This document shows positions 44,657-52,629 of a DNA stretch of 64,000 bases, piece after piece. A program made the translations under genes and the position numbers. Under the pieces are notes generated by a model. The model ran no database searches. It worked only from the letters and a program-made list of their open reading frames with translations, and was not told the DNA's origin. The DNA lies in contig NZ_JAABRQ010000021.1 of the NCBI RefSeq assembly GCF_011390835.1, positions 1-64,000 of the forward strand, written 5' to 3'. How positions within the stretch are numbered: position 1 is the first letter of the stretch; each line of letters starts with the position of its first letter. This DNA comes from Hydrogenophaga sp. GTDB lineage: Bacteria > Pseudomonadota > Gammaproteobacteria > Burkholderiales > Burkholderiaceae_C.

Positions 44657-45052
44657 GATGCATCTGCCGATCTACAGAGTGAAATTGATGCGAATCCACC
44701 ACAGGTTTCCGAAGTTGCCTGCGCCCCGAACCGAAAGTGAAGATGCCGTCTCTGGGTCCGACCGACCCTCTGCCGGCAAGAATGAAATGGCACGCTGAGC
44801 AGTGGGTCGCGCGGGCGATACCCACGCAATGTGCCCAAGACAACAGCCTGTCTCTGTGCGCTGGCGCACAGAGGAGGTGACGGAGGTGGGTATGAGGAGC
44901 CTCTGTGTGGACTGCCTGCGGCGATCTGCTGCCCGGCTGCGGCACCACCAAGACCACCACGATGCCGCCCCACTCCGCCCATACAGGCACCGAACCGACG
45001 GCGCCACAGCGCGTCAGGCTGCCAAAGGGTCTGCTGTCTTACATTGCTTGGC
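44657..45052. other. 396-bp intergenic region without recognised gene
   Basis: This divergent region between the acetyltransferase and the phosphotransferase/kinase genes has short overlapping frames on the minus strand but no protein-like conservation that I can see. Its only clear element is the hairpin at 44852-44873. Presumably it holds two divergent promoters. Confidence 0.5.
44852..44873. promoter_or_regulatory. Perfect 9-bp inverted repeat in the divergent region
   Basis: CTCTGTGCG (44852-44860), loop CTGG, CGCACAGAG (44865-44873) is a perfect hairpin. No T-tract follows; GAGGTGACGGAGG comes next. It may be an operator or an RNA structure. Its function is unknown. Confidence 0.35.
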
Positions 45053-46618
45053 ATGACCACCGCGCTGCCGCCCCTGATCACCGCTTTGCTGGCGCCGGCG
45101 CGCTATGCGCACCCGGTGGACCGGGTGGAGCTGGTGGAGACGCACGGCGCCTGGGTGCTGCTGGCGGGCGAATTCGCCTACAAGATCAAGAAGCCAGTGC
45201 GGTTTGACTTCATGGATTTCGGCACCCTGGCGCTGCGCCGTCGCGCCTGCGAGGCCGAGATCCGGGTGAACCGGCGTTTCCAGTCGCCCGACCAGCCCGC
45301 CACCCACCTGTACCTGGGCGTGCTGCCCATCGTGGGCACGCCCGACCAGCCGCGCTGGGGCGACCTGGGCGACGCCGACGATGGCCGCGCCATCGAGTTC
45401 GCGGTGCAGATGCGCCGATTTGACGAAGCGGCCCGCCTGGACCACCTGTGCCAGCGCGGCGCGCTCACGCCAGGGCACATCACCACGCTGGCTCGGCGCA
45501 TGGCGGCGTTTCAGGCTGGCGCCGCCGCAGCCGACGCCGACAGCCGATGGGGCCATGCCGCAGCCGCCATGCGCTGGCCACGTGACAATTTCAGCACGCT
45601 GCGCACCGCGCTCCCTGACCCGACCGACGCCACCCTGCTGCAAGCACTGAGCGCCTGGACCGAGCAGCGCTTCAGCGCCATCGAGCCGCTGCTCTCGCGC
45701 CGGCGCCAGAAGGGCCGGGTTCGCGAAGGCCATGGCGATCTGCACCTGGCCAACACGGTGCTGATCAACGACGCGGTGCTGCCCTTTGACGCCATCGAGT
45801 TCAACGACGAGCTGCGCTGGATCGATGTAGCCAACGACATGGCCTTTGCGTGGATGGATTTGTTGAATCACGGCCAGCCCGGCCTGGCGAACCAGCTGCT
45901 GAGCGACTGGCTCGATGCCAGCGGCGATGTGTCGGCACCCACGGTGTGGACCTTTTTTGCCTGCTACCGCGCCGGCGTACGGGCCAAGGTGACCGCGATC
46001 CGCCTGGGGCAGCAGGGCGGCGCAGGCGCTTCGACCGAAGCCGACGCCAGCCTCGCCGAGGCGCGCCGCTACCTGACGCTGATGCGAGACATGGCCCACC
46101 CACCCGCGCCGCAACTCGTTATCACCCACGGCCTCTCGGGCAGCGGCAAAACCTGGGCTTCCAGCCGCTGGCTGCAGGCCGAGCCCAGTGGTCGCGTGAT
46201 CCGCCTGCGCTCGGACGTGGAGCGCAAACGCCTGCATGGCCTGAGCGCGCTGGCCAGCAGCGGTTCTGGCCTGAACGCCGGCCTCTACAGCGCCCAGGCC
46301 CATGGCGATACCTACGCTTCGCTGCTCTCGCGCACCCGCATGCTGCTGGGTGAAGGCTGGACGGTGCTGGTCGATGCGGCCTTTCTGCGCCACGCCGAGC
46401 GCCAGACCTTCGCCGCGCTGGCGCAGGCAGGCGGTTACCCTTTTCACATACTGGCACCCGAGGCCTCGGTAGCCGAGTTGCGCGAGCGCATCGCGGCGCG
46501 CCAGGCGAGTGGCGGAGATGCTTCAGAGGCCACGCTGGCCGTTCTGGAGCAGCAACTGGGCTGGGTGGAACCGCTGAACGAGGCCGAGCGCGCGCAACGC
46601 TGGCCCACGCCAAACTGA
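45053..46618 (+). CDS. Bifunctional phosphotransferase (APH-like) / P-loop kinase protein
   Basis: A 521-residue protein with two modules. The first half has an APH/choline-kinase-like core (EGHGDLHLANTVLINDAV, FDAIEFNDELRWIDVANDMA). The second half has a P-loop kinase (ITHGLSGSGKTWASSRWLQA, with VIRLRSDVERKRLHGL), as in AAA_33/zeta-toxin-like kinases. This architecture is known as a family but its substrate is not. There is no toxin or antitoxin neighbour. The start is ATG 45053 after a long upstream open frame without conservation. Confidence 0.85.
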   Translation: MTTALPPLITALLAPARYAHPVDRVELVETHGAWVLLAGEFAYKIKKPVRFDFMDFGTLALRRRACEAEIRVNRRFQSPDQPATHLYLGVLPIVGTPDQPRWGDLGDADDGRAIEFAVQMRRFDEAARLDHLCQRGALTPGHITTLARRMAAFQAGAAAADADSRWGHAAAAMRWPRDNFSTLRTALPDPTDATLLQALSAWTEQRFSAIEPLLSRRRQKGRVREGHGDLHLANTVLINDAVLPFDAIEFNDELRWIDVANDMAFAWMDLLNHGQPGLANQLLSDWLDASGDVSAPTVWTFFACYRAGVRAKVTAIRLGQQGGAGASTEADASLAEARRYLTLMRDMAHPPAPQLVITHGLSGSGKTWASSRWLQAEPSGRVIRLRSDVERKRLHGLSALASSGSGLNAGLYSAQAHGDTYASLLSRTRMLLGEGWTVLVDAAFLRHAERQTFAALAQAGGYPFHILAPEASVAELRERIAARQASGGDASEATLAVLEQQLGWVEPLNEAERAQRWPTPN

Positions 46619-46733
46619 CAGCGGCGAGAAGAAATTTCAATCAGCTTCGGTGGGGTTTCACAAGCCAGCGGCGCCGGCTCTCGCTACCATGGCCGCAGAT
46701 CAACACATTCCAACACCCCGGAGACAAGCCACC

Positions 46734-47885
46734 ATGCCCGTGATCACCACCGTTGAAGACCTCCGCGTCCTGGCGAAAAAGCGCGTGCCGCGCATGTTTT
46801 ACGACTACGCCGATTCCGGCTCCTGGACCGAGGGCACTTACCGCGCCAACAGCGAAGATTTCCAGCGCATCAAGCTGCGCCAGCGCGTGGCGGTCAACAT
46901 GGAAAACCGCAGCACCGCCACGAAGATGGTGGGGCAAGACGTGAAGATGCCGGTGTGCATCGCGCCGGTCGGTCTGACCGGCATGCAAAGCGCCGATGGC
47001 GAGATCAAGGCGGCGAAAGCGGCCGAGCAGTTCGGCATTCCGTTCACCCTATCGACCATGAGCATCTGCTCGATCGAGGACGTGGCCGAGCACACGACCG
47101 CACCCTTCTGGTTCCAGCTCTACATGATGCGCGACCGCGAAGCCATGGCGCGCATGATCGAGCGCTGCAAGGTCGCCAAGTGCAGCGCGCTGGTGCTCAC
47201 GCTGGATCTGCAGGTGATCGGTCAGCGCCACAAGGATCTGAAGAACAAGATGCGCGCCTCGGTGATCCCGAGCCTGGGCAACATCGTCAACATCGCCAGT
47301 AAGCCGCGCTGGGTGATGGGCATGATGGGTACTCGCCGTCACACCTTCCGCAACCTCGTCGGCCACGTCAAAGGCGTGAGCGACATGGCCTCGCTCGCCT
47401 CCTGGACCAACGAGCAGTTCGACCCGCGCCTGTCGTGGGAAGACGTGGCCTGGGTCAAGCAGCAGTGGGGCGGCAAGTTCATCCTCAAGGGCATCATGGA
47501 TGTGGAAGACGCGAAATTGGCCGTGGCCAGCGGCGCCGACGCCATCGTGGTCAGCAACCACGGCGGCCGCCAGCTCGACGGCGCGCCCAGCAGCATCGAT
47601 GCGCTGCCGGCCATCGTGGCCGCGGTGGGCGACCAGATCGAGGTCTGGATGGACGGCGGCATCCGCAGCGGGCAAGATGTGCTCAAGGCCTGGGCCCTGG
47701 GCGCTCGCGGTACCATGATCGGCCGCGCCATGGTCTACGGCCTTGGCGCCATGGGCGAACAAGGCGTGTTGAAAGCGCTGGAAATCATCCACAAGGAGCT
47801 GGACGTGACCATGGCGTTTTGCGGCCACACAGATATCCGCACGGTCGACAAAGGCATACTGCTGCCCGGCACCTACCCGACCTGA
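46734..47885 (+). CDS. FMN-dependent alpha-hydroxy acid dehydrogenase (L-lactate dehydrogenase family)
   Basis: A 383-residue TIM-barrel flavoenzyme. Family motifs: RMFYDYADSGSWTEGTYRAN, the FMN region QLYMMRDREAMARMI, VSNHGGRQLDGAPSSIDALP (catalytic His and Arg) and MDGGIRSGQDVLKAWALGAR. It oxidises an L-alpha-hydroxy acid such as lactate, passing electrons to quinone or O2. The substrate cannot be fixed. Its stop overlaps the next ATG (TGATG), so translation is coupled to an RskA-domain protein. Confidence 0.9.
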   Translation: MPVITTVEDLRVLAKKRVPRMFYDYADSGSWTEGTYRANSEDFQRIKLRQRVAVNMENRSTATKMVGQDVKMPVCIAPVGLTGMQSADGEIKAAKAAEQFGIPFTLSTMSICSIEDVAEHTTAPFWFQLYMMRDREAMARMIERCKVAKCSALVLTLDLQVIGQRHKDLKNKMRASVIPSLGNIVNIASKPRWVMGMMGTRRHTFRNLVGHVKGVSDMASLASWTNEQFDPRLSWEDVAWVKQQWGGKFILKGIMDVEDAKLAVASGADAIVVSNHGGRQLDGAPSSIDALPAIVAAVGDQIEVWMDGGIRSGQDVLKAWALGARGTMIGRAMVYGLGAMGEQGVLKALEIIHKELDVTMAFCGHTDIRTVDKGILLPGTYPT

Positions 47886-48436
47886 TGGACACCGTGCACC
47901 GCATGAACGAGCCTTCGACCTCTTCCGACCCTACGCCCGCCTCTGGGTTTCGCAGCGTCAGCACCTGGTGGCGTGCACTCGCCATACTGCTGCTGCTGGT
48001 GCTGCTGATCGGCTGGGCGGCAAGCGCCAGCATGTTCGAGCAGCTCAAGGCCCAGATCAGCCACCTGCAAAGCCGACTGGTCGAGGTGCCGCAGGTGCGC
48101 CAGATCGCGGTGCTGCAAGACGATGACCAGCTGCCGGCCATGCTAGTCACCTACGATCCCAAGCGGGGCGCGCTGCTGCTGCAGCGGCTCAACGAAGTGC
48201 GTGAAGGTCGCGAAGACAGCATGCAGCTTTGGGCCCTGGTCGGCGGCGCGCCACCACGCTCGCTGGGCGTGATCACCAGCAAGTACCAGACCCTGGAACT
48301 GCCGGTGAGCGAAGCGGCGCTCGAGAACGTCAGCCAGCTCGCGATCAGCGCCGAAAACAAAGGTGGTGTGGCCGCCGGCGCCAGCCCTAGCCTGCCCTAT
48401 TTGTTCAAGGGCTGGTGGGTGAAGAAGACGATTTGA
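47885..48436 (+). CDS. Orphan RskA-domain (anti-sigma-K C-terminal type) membrane protein
   Basis: A 183-residue protein: a short cytoplasmic N-terminus, one membrane helix (WWRALAILLLLVLLIGWAAS), then an RskA-type domain (MQLWALVGGAPPRSLGVITS, LAISAENKGGVAAGASPS). The usual N-terminal zinc-binding anti-sigma domain is absent, and no ECF sigma gene is nearby. It overlaps the hydroxy-acid oxidase gene by one base. The role may be structural or regulatory and is unknown. The first ATG at 47885 is used; an internal Met at 47903 is equally possible. Confidence 0.75.
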   Translation: MDTVHRMNEPSTSSDPTPASGFRSVSTWWRALAILLLLVLLIGWAASASMFEQLKAQISHLQSRLVEVPQVRQIAVLQDDDQLPAMLVTYDPKRGALLLQRLNEVREGREDSMQLWALVGGAPPRSLGVITSKYQTLELPVSEAALENVSQLAISAENKGGVAAGASPSLPYLFKGWWVKKTI

Positions 48437-48448
48437 GCCGCAGGGCTC

Positions 48449-49174
48449 TCAGCGCAGCTCGTACTCGAAGGTGCTCACCACCCGCAGGCGCTTGCCGCGC
48501 GAGCTGCCGTCGTCGTAGTCGTTGCCGTCGTCACCGGTGATGCGGATCACGCCCTGGTTGGCGTTTTTCAGCGGGCCGAGCTGGGCACCAGCCTCGGCGG
48601 CGAATTTTTGTGCTTGCTCGCGCGCGTTGCGTGTGGCTTCGGCCAGCAACGGTGCCTTCACATCGTTGAAGCCGCGCAGCTGAAAACGCGGGCCGCTGCG
48701 CGCGCCATTGTTTTCGCCACCAAGCTGCACGCCTTCCTGGATCAGCGGGTCCACCGCCAGCGCGGCCTTCTCCACCTCGGCCACACGGGCTGACTTCACC
48801 AGCACCTGGCCAGTGCCATTGAAGCGAAACGGCACATTGCCCTGGGCGTATTCGCGCGCCAGCAGGTCTTGCACCTGCAGCGGGCGTGTCTCCAGCTCTT
48901 CGTCGGTGAAGCCGCGTGCCTTCAAGAACGCCAGCACCTTCTCGCGGTCGGCGGCCAGCGCTTGCTGAACGCCGCTGAACTCAGCGCCGGCACGGCGAAA
49001 GCTCAGCGTCCAGATAGCGAAGTCGCTCTCCACGTCCTTCTCGGCCAGGCCTTTGACGGTGACGGAGCGGTCAGCCATGCGAAAGCGCTCCAGCCCCTGG
49101 CTGACGGCAAAGCCGGCGATGGCGATACCGGCGGCGACCAGCAAGGCGGTGAGAAAACGGGCGATGTGGTTCAT
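48449..49174 (-). CDS. SIMPL (DUF541) domain periplasmic protein
   Basis: A 241-residue exported protein with N-terminal signal (MNHIARFLTALLVAAGIAIA) and the SIMPL/DUF541 pattern: VTVKGLAEKDVESDFAIWTL, QLRGFNDVKAPLLAEATRNA and AREQAQKFAAEAGAQLGPLK. The family (BP26-like) is abundant in the periplasm and implicated in oxidative stress in some bacteria; here that is only family knowledge. It converges with the RskA-type gene, 13 bp apart. Confidence 0.87.
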   Translation of the reverse strand: MNHIARFLTALLVAAGIAIAGFAVSQGLERFRMADRSVTVKGLAEKDVESDFAIWTLSFRRAGAEFSGVQQALAADREKVLAFLKARGFTDEELETRPLQVQDLLAREYAQGNVPFRFNGTGQVLVKSARVAEVEKAALAVDPLIQEGVQLGGENNGARSGPRFQLRGFNDVKAPLLAEATRNAREQAQKFAAEAGAQLGPLKNANQGVIRITGDDGNDYDDGSSRGKRLRVVSTFEYELR

Positions 49175-49322
49175 GGTGTGGGGCTCCCGGTCTGGGCGGC
49201 GCTGCGGGAGCGAGCGCCGCTCTATTGAATGAGTTTAGCCCTCGGCATTGACGCTAGGGTGCCAAGCTGTGAACCGATGGCGTGCAACCGCCTGACGCTC
49301 GCCCGGACGCTATGCTTGTCCC

Positions 49323-50627
49323 GTGAATACCGATCCCCCGATCAAAGCCGACCTGCCCCGGCGCATTGCGCACCTGGACATGGACGCGTTTTTTGCGTCG
49401 GTCGAGCTGCTGCGCTACCCGCAGCTCAAGGGTCTGCCGGTGGTAATCGGCGGCGGGCGGCGGCACGCCGACGACCTGCTGGCGCAGTTGCGCAACACCT
49501 ACCCGGAGCGCGACTGGAGCGAGACCACGCTGGACCGTATTCCGGTCGACTTCTTTCCGCGCTTGGCCGGCTACACCGGGCGCGGCGTGGCCACCACCGC
49601 CACCTACGCGGCGCGGCAGTTTGGCGTGGGCTCGGCCATGGGTCTGATGAATGCGGCCAAGCTCTGCCCCCAGGCCATCCTGCTACCGGTCGACTTTGAC
49701 GAGGTGCGACGCATCTCGCGCCTGTTCAAAAGCACCATCATCGAAATCGCGCCCGTCATGGAAGACCGCGGCATCGACGAGGTGTACATCGACTTCACCG
49801 AGGTACCCGGCGGGCAGCGCGAACACGGCCGCGCGCTGGCGCGGCTGATCCAGCGAAGCATCCATCAGGCCACCGGCATCACCTGCTCCATCGGCGTGGC
49901 GCCGAACAAGCTCATCGCCAAGATGGCCAGCGAGTTCAACAAGCCCAACGGCATCAGCATCGTGATGCCCGACGACTTGCAGACCCTGATCTGGCCACTG
50001 CCCTGCCGCAAGATCAATGGCGTGGGCCCCAAGGCCGACGCCCGCCTGCAAAGCCACGGCATCCACACCATTGGCGAGCTCGCTGAGCGCGAGCGCAGCT
50101 GGCTGATCGAGCATTTCGGCAAGAGCTACGGCGCCTGGCTGCATGAGGTGAGCTGGGGTCGCGACGAGCGCCCGGTGGTGACCGAGAGTGAGCCGGTCAG
50201 CATGAGCCGCGAAACCACCTTCGAGCGCGACCTGCACGCGGTGCGCGACCGCACCGAGCTCGGCGCCATCTTCACCCGCCTGTGTGAGCAGGTGGCGGCC
50301 GACCTGCAGCGCAAAGGCTACGCCGGCAAGACCATCGGAATCAAGCTTCGCTACGACAACTTCCAGAGCGTGACGCGCGACGTGACCCTGACCGGCGCCA
50401 CCGATGACGCCATCACCATCCGCCGCCACGCCGGCCTGTGTTTGAAGCGCGTGGATCTCACACGGCGCATCCGCCTGCTGGGCGTACGCGTAGGCAAGCT
50501 GGTAAAGCCCGGGACAGAGGGTGTCTCGACGGCGGGCTACAGTGAAACTCAATCTTCCAACTCCCGAACCGTCCAGGAAACATCTCAAGATGACCTCACC
50601 AACCTGCTTTTCCCTGAGCTCGACTGA
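49323..50627 (+). CDS. dinB: DNA polymerase IV (Y-family) with internal insertion
   Basis: A 434-residue translesion polymerase. The catalytic acids lie in HLDMDAFFASVE and GIDEVYIDFTEV. The helix-hairpin-helix is CSIGVAPNKLIAKMASEFNK and INGVGPKADARLQSHGIHTI. Residues about 46-86 are an extra segment between VVIGGG and the finger RGVATTATYAARQFGV, where E. coli DinB has only a few residues. It starts at GTG 49323. The last 38 bp overlap the next gene. No LexA-box (CTGT-N8-ACAG) was found upstream. Confidence 0.93.
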   Translation: MNTDPPIKADLPRRIAHLDMDAFFASVELLRYPQLKGLPVVIGGGRRHADDLLAQLRNTYPERDWSETTLDRIPVDFFPRLAGYTGRGVATTATYAARQFGVGSAMGLMNAAKLCPQAILLPVDFDEVRRISRLFKSTIIEIAPVMEDRGIDEVYIDFTEVPGGQREHGRALARLIQRSIHQATGITCSIGVAPNKLIAKMASEFNKPNGISIVMPDDLQTLIWPLPCRKINGVGPKADARLQSHGIHTIGELAERERSWLIEHFGKSYGAWLHEVSWGRDERPVVTESEPVSMSRETTFERDLHAVRDRTELGAIFTRLCEQVAADLQRKGYAGKTIGIKLRYDNFQSVTRDVTLTGATDDAITIRRHAGLCLKRVDLTRRIRLLGVRVGKLVKPGTEGVSTAGYSETQSSNSRTVQETSQDDLTNLLFPELD

Positions 50628-51441
50628 CGACTTTGTGGCCCACCTGGTGCTCAACCGGCCCGAGGTGCTGAACACCATGCACCCGACGTTCTGGCGCGAG
50701 CTCGACGAGATCCTCACGCAGCTGCACCGCGATGGTACGGCGCGCGCGCTGGTCATCAGCAGCACAGGCAAGCACTTTTCCGCCGGCATGGCGCTCGAAA
50801 CCTTCACCAGCGCCATCGCCATGGACGACCAGAGCCCCGAGGGCCGGGCTGGGGTGTTCGATCTGCTGAGCGACATGCAGACCACCTTCACCAAGATCGA
50901 GAGCCTGCGCATCCCGGTCATCTGCGCCATCCAGGGCGGCTGCATCGGCGGCGCGGTGGACATGGTCACCGCGGCTTGCATCCGCTACGCCACGGCCGAC
51001 GCGTTTTTCTGCATTCAGGAAATCAACATCGGCATGGTGGCCGACGTGGGCACGTTACAGCGCCTGCCCAAACTGATTCCGTTCGCCGTGGTCAAGGAGC
51101 TGGCCTACACCGGTCGCCGCCTGCCCGCGAGCAAGGCGCTGGCCTATGGCCTGGTCAACGAAGTGTTCGACACGCCTGAAGCCATGCTGGCCGCGGCGCT
51201 GCAGTGCGCCAAGGAAATTGCCAGCAAGCCGCCGGTGGCCATCTGGGGCACCAAACAGGCCGTGACCTACGCGCGCGACCACTCGGTGGAAGACAGCCTG
51301 CGCCAGATGGGCTGGCTGCAGGGCGCGATCTGGAGCAACCAGCATGTGCGCGAAGCCATTGCGGCCATGAAAGAAAAGCGCGCCGGCCAGTTCACGCCGC
51401 TGGCCGCGTTGCAGTCGTTCAAAGAACTCGACGCCGGTTAG
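50590..51441 (+). CDS. Enoyl-CoA hydratase/isomerase (crotonase family)
   Basis: A 283-residue crotonase. It has the oxyanion region LVISSTGKHFSAGMALETF and AIQGGCIGGAVDMVTAACIR. FCIQEINIGMVADVGTLQRL is close to dienoyl-CoA isomerases, where an Asp near this position is catalytic. Exact reaction is uncertain. Its ATG at 50590 lies inside the end of dinB, with AGGAAA upstream, so the two overlap by 38 bp and may be co-transcribed. Confidence 0.85.
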   Translation: MTSPTCFSLSSTDDFVAHLVLNRPEVLNTMHPTFWRELDEILTQLHRDGTARALVISSTGKHFSAGMALETFTSAIAMDDQSPEGRAGVFDLLSDMQTTFTKIESLRIPVICAIQGGCIGGAVDMVTAACIRYATADAFFCIQEINIGMVADVGTLQRLPKLIPFAVVKELAYTGRRLPASKALAYGLVNEVFDTPEAMLAAALQCAKEIASKPPVAIWGTKQAVTYARDHSVEDSLRQMGWLQGAIWSNQHVREAIAAMKEKRAGQFTPLAALQSFKELDAG

Positions 51442-51466
51442 GCACGAGCCTGCTGTGTGAGGCTAG

Positions 51467-52057
51467 TCAAGTCGCCAGCGAGGCGCTGATTTCGGCGAAG
51501 TTGTGGGCGTGCTCGATCACGTCGATCGGATGACCCAGCTGACGCTCGATCTGCGCCTGTGAGATCACCCCACGCAGCTCCGGGGTCTGCCCGTCCTGTC
51601 CGTGATCGACCACCAGCATGTGGCGCCGACCCAGGTGACGGATGGTGGCGATCACCTTGGCCACCGTGGCATGGCGCAGCTGCTCCATGCCCACCGCGTC
51701 GAGCGAGCTCAGCGGCGACATCACATCGCCCACCACCAGATCCTCGTAATGCACACCCCGGCTCGCAATCACCTGCATCGGCCGTTCACCATCCAGGTCG
51801 AGGGTGGTGATGAGCCCGTCCACACACGGCATTTCGCTCACCACGAACAGCAATCGCACGCCCTGGTGGATCATGTGCTCGCGCGCCATCAGCAGAGACT
51901 CTTCCGGCCGCACCGTCGCCGCACGCACCAGCGCGAGGTCGGTCATGACCGACAGCGCCGGCGAGGCCAGGGTGACGCTCTCTGCGGTCGTTGGTTTCGA
52001 CTGGGCAAAACGGGTGCCTGCGGGGAAGTGGAACGAAGGCAGGATGTCGTGGTTCAT
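51467..52057 (-). CDS. CBS-domain pair protein
   Basis: A 196-residue cytosolic protein consisting of two CBS motifs, at about residues 45-105 (RPEESLLMAREHMIHQGVRL) and 110-175 (DVMSPLSSLDAVGMEQLRHA, then VIATIRHLGRRHMLVVDHGQ). CBS pairs bind adenine nucleotides and usually regulate partner enzymes or channels; none is attached here. Start 52057 (MNHDILPSF) or 52069 are both possible. Confidence 0.83.
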   Translation of the reverse strand: MNHDILPSFHFPAGTRFAQSKPTTAESVTLASPALSVMTDLALVRAATVRPEESLLMAREHMIHQGVRLLFVVSEMPCVDGLITTLDLDGERPMQVIASRGVHYEDLVVGDVMSPLSSLDAVGMEQLRHATVAKVIATIRHLGRRHMLVVDHGQDGQTPELRGVISQAQIERQLGHPIDVIEHAHNFAEISASLAT

Positions 52058-52215
52058 GTGGATCCTCATGCTGAGTCAAAACAGGGCTTTATTGGACGCC
52101 CAAACCCTTAGGGAGCCCTTAAGGTCCGTCCCGGGCACTGCGCTCGAATCAACGCACCCCGGGTTTGAACCACCCTCACAGTAACCGCCAAGCCGGCAAA
52201 CACAAAATCAGGCCA

Positions 52216-52614
52216 TCAGCGCTCCGCAGGCGGACATGTGCCGCCGCGCGACACGGAACCATCCTTGCACTCGGTCAGGATCTCGGTTTCGGGCGTGGGC
52301 CGCCGTACCGGTCGCACCGGCGGCGGGCTGGTCGGCCGGGCAGACTGGGCGTTGGGGGGCGCAGGGATGCCAGGCGCTTCGGCACCGACGCCGCGGGTGT
52401 ACACGATCTTCTGCTGCCCGTTGTCACACGAACCGACCACCTCGCCTGTGACCGGCGTGTCGTTCGGCACCACCGTCACGCTGAAACGCGCCACGCCGGC
52501 GTCGCGGATCTGGGCTTCGATCCTGGCGCGGATCGGCTCACAATTGTCGGCATGGGCTGCGCCGACCTGGGCGAGCAACACCAAGACGGGCAGGATGCGG
52601 TATCGAAACAACAT
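52216..52614 (-). CDS. Small exported protein, DUF1161-like
   Basis: A 132-residue protein with signal peptide MLFRYRILPVLVLLAQVGAA-HAD. The next part (NCEPIRARIEAQIRDAGVAR, then VTVVPNDTP and EVVGSCDNGQQKIVY) fits the DUF1161 pattern. A Pro-rich linker and a Cys-containing tail (ECKDGSVSRGGTCPP) follow. Function is unknown. It is 15 bp downstream of the phosphofructokinase gene on the same strand, so may be co-transcribed with it. Confidence 0.7.
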   Translation of the reverse strand: MLFRYRILPVLVLLAQVGAAHADNCEPIRARIEAQIRDAGVARFSVTVVPNDTPVTGEVVGSCDNGQQKIVYTRGVGAEAPGIPAPPNAQSARPTSPPPVRPVRRPTPETEILTECKDGSVSRGGTCPPAER

Positions 52615-52629
52615 GGGCTCAGTGTAGTT

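Noticed and set aside
45014-46447. 477-residue open frame antisense to the phosphotransferase/kinase gene
   Set aside because: Its composition is that of a GC-rich shadow frame, and the plus-strand gene has P-loop and APH motifs.
45053-46618. Zeta-toxin type toxin-antitoxin system
   Set aside because: The P-loop half resembles such kinases but no small antitoxin gene overlaps or precedes it, and the first half is a separate phosphotransferase.
49175-49322. LexA/SOS box before dinB
   Set aside because: No CTGT-N8-ACAG match was found by eye in the 148 bp upstream.
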